DNA of 6,315 nt from Desulfobacteraceae bacterium (GTDB lineage: Bacteria; Desulfobacterota; DSM-4660; Desulfatiglandales; Desulfatiglandaceae). Every line of letters begins with the position of its first letter. The stretch's first letter is position 1. The stretch covers positions 1 to 6,315 of the forward strand of contig DQZA01000107.1 in assembly GCA_011042035.1 (NCBI GenBank), written 5' to 3'. A model generated the notes under the pieces. The model worked only from the letters and a program-made list of their open reading frames with translations. It was not told the origin of the DNA and searched no databases. The translations under genes and the position numbers were made by a program. Shown here one piece after another: positions 5,963 through 6,315 of this stretch.

Positions 5963-6063
5963 GCCGAACGCCAAGGATGAGCTGACACAAAAGCCACCTA
6001 ATACTTTGAATTTACAAAAAATTGGCTCAGCTTTTGTGGTCAGCTCAATCCTTTTGTTCTGGC
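5963..6063 (-). repeat. attC-like bulged hairpin 2 (putative integron recombination site)
   Basis: On the minus strand the order is GCCAGAAC (6063-6056), AAAA, arm (6051-6030), loop of 35 nt (6029-5995), arm (5994-5975), TTGGC, GTTCGGC (5969-5963). The arms form 20 base pairs with two single unpaired bases, both in the 5' arm: GGAT(T)GAGCTGAC(C)ACAAAAGC against its complement. GCCAGAAC pairs with GTTCGGC over seven positions if the A is bulged. Order, spacer lengths (4 and 5 nt) and side of the extra bases match attC-like site 1. The site begins 7 bp after the stop of the toxin gene, the usual cassette arrangement. GTTCGGC fits the R' consensus GTTRRRY at 6 of 7 positions. Confidence 0.55.
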
Positions 6064-6070
6064 TATTGCG

Positions 6071-6315
6071 CTATCCAAGTCGCTGCCTTATCCACAGTGG
6101 ATCACGCCTAGCATCTAAAACAGCTATCACGGTGACAACGTCTCCATCGACGCGGTAGTAGATGCAAAACGGAAATCGCTTTGAAAGTGACCGTAGAGGC
6201 CGTATTCTATTGCATGAATTCCACCGTAGTATGCCAGTGACTCGATGTCGGCAATCAAGCAACTCCGGAAATAGTCTCCAAGACCGGGGGATTGCCGCTC
6301 ATAAAACCAGTAACC
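6071..6315 (-). pseudogene. RelE/ParE-type toxin, partial at window edge, frameshifted
   Basis: The minus strand enters from the window edge with YWFYERQSPGLGDYF, the alpha-hairpin region of RelE/ParE toxins. It continues through IADIESLAYYGG to YGHF near 6187. A one-base loss in a T run (6184-6186) moves it to the frame SKRFPFCIYYRVDGDV, then VTVIAVLDARRDP, the typical C-terminal strands, ending at TAG 6073-6071. With one base restored the protein would be of normal family length (about 95-100 residues, some 20 lying outside the window). ParE members poison gyrase and RelE members cleave mRNA; I cannot say which applies. The antitoxin gene, normally upstream, would be past the window edge. 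Toxin-antitoxin pairs are frequent integron cassettes, which fits the attC-like site 7 bp beyond the stop. Confidence 0.75.

Larger units (their letters stand above)
3131..5968 (-). mobile_element. Putative integron gene cassette carrying octaheme cytochrome and flavodiiron protein
   Basis: If both hairpins are attC sites, integrase cleavage after the G of each GTT would delimit a unit of about 2.84 kb. Its order on the minus strand is short leader, octaheme cytochrome, flavodiiron protein, a 128-bp tail and attC-like site 1. Both genes read in the cassette direction and fill the unit. It is larger than typical cassettes and holds two genes. No integrase gene or attI site is in the window; in this orientation they would lie beyond the right edge, or the array may lack an integrase. 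This is inference from site geometry. Confidence 0.35.

Noticed and set aside
4612..5997. Longer cytochrome reading starting at ATG 5997
   Set aside because: The added 43 residues have no ribosome site, run across the attC-like site and would bury the signal peptide; ATG 5868 has a strong ribosome site.
1..6315. CRISPR array, tRNA or rRNA genes
   Set aside because: The only periodic repeat has a 23-bp period without unique spacers, and no tRNA or rRNA signatures were seen.

Overview
The window looks like accessory DNA from an anaerobic or microaerophilic bacterium, most plausibly of the Desulfobacterota. This is inferred from a flavodiiron protein next to an octaheme periplasmic cytochrome, a type I-beta DAHP synthase, and repeat types that I associate with that group. 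No marker gene fixes the taxon. Base composition changes by gene: the helicase at the left is GC-rich, the DAHP synthase and flavodiiron genes are intermediate, and the cytochrome is clearly AT-rich. That points to a patchwork of separate acquisitions.

Layout from left to right. (a) About 33-1218, minus strand: the N-terminal part of an MrfA/YprA-type DEVH-box helicase broken by two clear frameshifts and a premature stop. (b) 1219-1398: a divergent control region with weak promoter candidates. (c) 1399-2511, plus strand: an intact, sequence-divergent DAHP synthase (first step of the shikimate pathway). (d) 2512-3340: about 830 bp with no intact gene, but not empty. It holds a tandem array with an exact 23-bp period resembling IS21-family transposon ends (about 2676-2768), a radC N-terminal fragment (3109-2966, minus) cut off at an AATTGGGGAC-type mobile motif, and a bulged hairpin with integron attC geometry (3125-3212). 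(e) 3341-4519, minus strand: an intact flavodiiron protein (FprA). (f) 4612-5868, minus strand: an intact secreted octaheme cytochrome of the hydroxylamine oxidoreductase family. (g) 5963-6063: a second bulged hairpin with the same attC-like geometry. (h) 6071-6315, minus strand: the C-terminal part of a RelE/ParE-type toxin, frameshifted and running off the window.

The most interesting reading is that the two hairpins are integron attC sites in the same orientation on the minus strand. Each has an R''-like box, AAAA, an arm with single extrahelical bases, a loop, the complementary arm, a 5-nt spacer and a GTTNGSC box. On that reading the right part of the window is a cassette array: a ParE-type toxin whose stop lies 7 bp before attC-like site 2, then a roughly 2.8-kb cassette carrying the octaheme cytochrome and the flavodiiron protein, then attC-like site 1, then a radC fragment whose ATG follows 15 bp later. 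No integron integrase lies in the window, and both sites deviate from the R-box consensus, so this is a hypothesis.

Functionally, the cytochrome (periplasm; hydroxylamine, nitrite or NO chemistry) and the flavodiiron protein (cytoplasm; O2 or NO reduction) could form a two-compartment nitrosative/oxidative stress module. The helicase and the toxin are each repaired by adding single bases, so sequencing deletions must be excluded before they are called pseudogenes.
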